Part shown: positions 54,501 to 58,700 of the stretch, in pieces
How the letters are laid out: each line of letters starts with the position of its first letter
Numbering within the stretch: position 1 is the first letter of the stretch
Source of the DNA: Enoplolaimus lenunculus
Taxonomy: Eukaryota > Nematoda > Enoplea > Enoplida > Thoracostomopsidae
Reading direction: 5' to 3'
Length of the DNA stretch: 64,000 nt
Assembly (NCBI GenBank): GCA_030248215.1
Contig: JASANG010000082.1
Coordinates: forward strand, 21,935-85,934
Translations under genes and position numbers: made by a program
The notes under the pieces: model-generated
What the model saw: the letters and a program-made list of their open reading frames with translations, nothing else
Database searches by the model: none
Told to the model about the DNA's origin: nothing

Positions 54501-55670
54501 AACGAAAGACGGCATTTATAACAAACTTAAGCCGAAGCCTGAGTCTAACCCTAGGTCTACGCTTTAGGCGTGAACCTAAATAGTCTAAGCGTGAGTCTGA
54601 TCTTAAGCCCAAATCTAATCGTAATCCTAAACCTAAATTATTTCAAATCAACAATTTTTGCAAAAATTCTGTTGGTAAAACGTACACCAGCCGAAAAAAT
54701 AATAATAATAATAATAATCAACATTTTGCGTGTGACAAAAAGAGTTAACCATTCGGGCCAATGTTAAGCACAGGGGCGGAACAGTATTATAAGCATATTC
54801 CTAAGCCTAAGTCTAAGCCTAAGCGTAAGAATGATCATATTCCTAAGCCTAAGCCTATGCCTAAGCCTAAACCAGCCAATAAACAGCCTAAACCTTAAGC
54901 TTACTCTATTGTCCCACGGAAGAACGTTCCACCCCTGATGTTTACATGGACCATCATTCTCAAGTGACCCCAGGTAAATTCTAACGCCTAAAAAGGTCCA
55001 TTTTTCAAAGTTCGTATTTGAAAGTTAGGGGCATACACCATCTGTCGCCACTATCACTATTGATTACTACTGTCGGGAAAATTTCCAACGCAGAGAGTAA
55101 ATTTCTTGAAACCAGAATCGAACAGTCATTTTACCTAAAACCGACGTATCCGAATTTTACTCCATACCATTTCAACTTACAATCGCTGCGATAACAAGTC
55201 GGTAACTTTGTGTAGTTTCGTAATCCAAAGGTCTTGCCAGTACAACGGCCCCGTCGAGCGGATTCGGAATTGAGAAAACATTTTCAACTCCACGCTAAAA
55301 ATACGAAAAACAAATTAATTTATTAATTTTTCAAAAATAAATTTTAATTTCGTTTCGCTGCTGTAAATTTGTTAATTTTAATAACTTTATTGCCAGGGAG
55401 GGGGGGCGTAGCCAAGATTTCATTTCGTGAAGGTATAATCTCAGGTAAAAGTTTTTTTTTGCAAGCGTGAAAATCATTTAAACAACTCGTATCCAGGATG
55501 TGAACGCTTCTCATACCGGACTTCCGGCGTTTGCAACAATTCGATATTCGATACGATTATTCGGTTCAGTTGCATCGCCATCTGACGCTTGTATATTGGT
55601 GAATATCGTTTGACCGACTGGAACCAGCTGAAAAATAACAATATATACATATACGTATACATATACATAC

Positions 55671-55702
<32 letters not shown>

Positions 55703-58700
55703 GTGTGTATTATAAAAGTATAGTATAGTCATAGACGGTTGCCAGGCACGAGAATAACTAAACTGATCATTTACAGATTTGAAAATGATCAGTTTAGTTA
55801 TTCTCGTGCCTGACAATCGTCTATGACTATCTATACTTTTATTATATTATGTTTATATCGTTTGGTATATATATTTATATATAATACCAAAAGTGATTGA
55901 AAGCCCACGACGTTAGACTGCACCTAAAAATTTCTGGGGGGAATAAACGTACAATGATATAGTATAATTTGTATGCGAGGCTGAAGCTAAAAGACAGTTC
56001 CTAAAAGACGTTCAAATTGATATGAAGGGCTGAGTCCTGAGCCCCTCGTGCCATGTGTAGTTGCGGTAAACAAGAATACCTCGGAAACTTGAACAAAATA
56101 TGGCGTTTTTTTAAATACTGGTCCATTATCGTTGACATCATCAATAATCACACCAATTGGAATTTCGTTCTGAAATCAAAAAAACCGGAACTTTTCAATT
56201 GTGACAGCTGAGAGGGAACGCTGTTGGACACAAGCAACAGCTCTAAATTGATATTAGTTTAGTCGCCGCATAACCGTTATTGGGGTTTCACGACAACTCG
56301 TCACCCTGACAACTCGCAACCCGAGCTGTCGGGCGACGATTTGTCGTACCTTATTGAAACATTGCTAGCAAATTACTGTCAGAATAATGGTCTCTACACA
56401 ATTCCTTTGCATGACAACTGAAACCAAATAAATGCTGTGATTTTGATGCAAAGTTGCTATTATGAATAACACGATTTTAAACTGCATATCTATGAATAAG
56501 GCTACCAGGAGTAAAATTTAATGTTGCGTACCAAAGAGCTGAGATTTGGCGACAGCCGCCTCCGGAACAACAGTTTAAATCAACCTCAATCTGCAATGAC
56601 CAACTTAACAATTACGGATTCGAATTGGCGAAAATTTAAAATTTCATAAAAATTACAATAAAGGTAAAAATTTAAAATTTCATAAAAATTACAATAAAGG
56701 TAAAAATTTAAAATTTCATAAAAATTACAATAAAGGTAAAAATTTAAAATTTCAAAAAAAATTGCAATAAAATAAACTTAAAATAACCTCAAATCGAAGT
56801 CCATCTCGTTCATAGTTGCATCTTAATTGCAGTGTAAGAACGTTGGTTGCAAGTTCCTGAAATCAATTTAGCGCTGAATACAAGCAATCGAGGGTAATAT
56901 TTATTTGATCTCTCCAGACGGCACCCGCCTCTGTTATTCGGTTACGGACTGTTATTTATTCTTAACCTGTACTCCGCCGCCTTCTGTTACTGATATATAT
57001 CCGGTATTGCAATTATCCGTTGAATTGAACGTTTATATATTTTGTGTCAACAGCTTGAGCAATAATGCAAGGATAAAAACTTAAGTACGCTTTAAAGTTT
57101 CAAACTCAACTTTATTTGGTGGTGCAGTCATTTATGCACTACAATTAGGGATAATTGACATTTACGGATTCTAATTAGGATTTATAGACTCTATCCGCTT
57201 ACGGACTCTTATTAGGGATACAGACTCCTATTGATTGGGACTCAAAATGGGGACCCTCCTCTTATAACCCCCTCTTATTCGGGTCACTACAGTGCACGGT
57301 ATGGATCGGGCTATAGACGCTTGCTTATTGATGTTACTTCGGAACTTTTCAAATGACCGGTACTAGAAATGTTGAGGGACTCCACCAGTTTTAGAAACCA
57401 GCTGCAGTACAACTACATACTTACTTTTTAATCAGTTTAGTTATGCATTCCAAACTTATAAAGCACAAGCGGATAGTTTGAACCAATTGCTTTCAAATTA
57501 ATCTAATATGCAAGCTAGTTCTTAGCTAACTATTCAATTATCAATTTTGGAGATTTATAAACAATATATTCAGATAGCTCGCACCCAAAAACCGTTCAGT
57601 AACCCTAATAAAAGTGAAATAATTTAAAAAGTACGATTTAAAGTTTTTGTAGCGAGATCATGCAGCAACAGCTTGCACATGCAATTTTAATTTGAAACCT
57701 TTTTGTTCAAACCTTTTAGTAGCAAATTTTTGATGCCAAAAATCTTGCTTGAGTGAATCTATAACGAAAATTTGAAATTTAATTAAATAAATTTTAAAAA
57801 TACAAAAATTAAACTAACCTCCCTGTCGATAGCACGATCCAGCATCAATTGTTTTCCCTGAAGCCGGAAGTAATTGCCAGGATTCGCAATTAACGCAACA
57901 CGAATTTGCGACAAATCGCCAAACAGATCACGTGACATATCAAGTATTAAATTTGGCAACACTGAAAAAATAAATAAAATACTGTATACAAAGTTAAAAA
58001 TATATAAAAAATAAACAATTTTAAGAAGCAAATGCAACTGCAATATTTTCTGTTTAAAGTAATTATAAAAACATTTTGATCGAAATCGCGCGGCATGCAG
58101 TTAAATTAATTTTAGTACAACACAGACGATCTTCAAATGGCCAATGTAAAGAACTGGGGCGGAACAGTATTATAAGCATATTCTTTTGCCTAAACCTAAA
58201 CCTAAGCGTAAGACAAGTTAATTCCTAAGATTAAAACCTAAGCTTAAGCCAAGCGAGAAAAATAGTCTAAAGCGTAAGCTTACTCTATTGCAGTCCCACA
58301 GAAAAACGTTCCGCCCCGATCTTTACATGCGCCCTTCATATTAATAAAATATCGTCTATTACCGCTGAAATGTCCACATTGCGTACACAAATTAAAGTAA
58401 ACGATGCCATTACCTGGTCCTTGAGTTTCGTTTATTCTATACAGTAAGCCACCGGTTGGTGAATTGGTTAAGCATACTGAAAAGAATTAAAAAGTAATTT
58501 ATACAGTAAACTGTAACTATAAAACAAGCCAGCTCCTTATAAAATACTCAACAGCCTTAATTACATCACAATTAAATGTAAATGAATAGTCTGTTTTGAG
58601 TAATAATGTGGTAATTGATAAATTACTATATACAAATTACTTTTCCAAGATTTTTCTAAATTCACAACCATGAAAACCATTTTTTATTAAAACTTTACGT

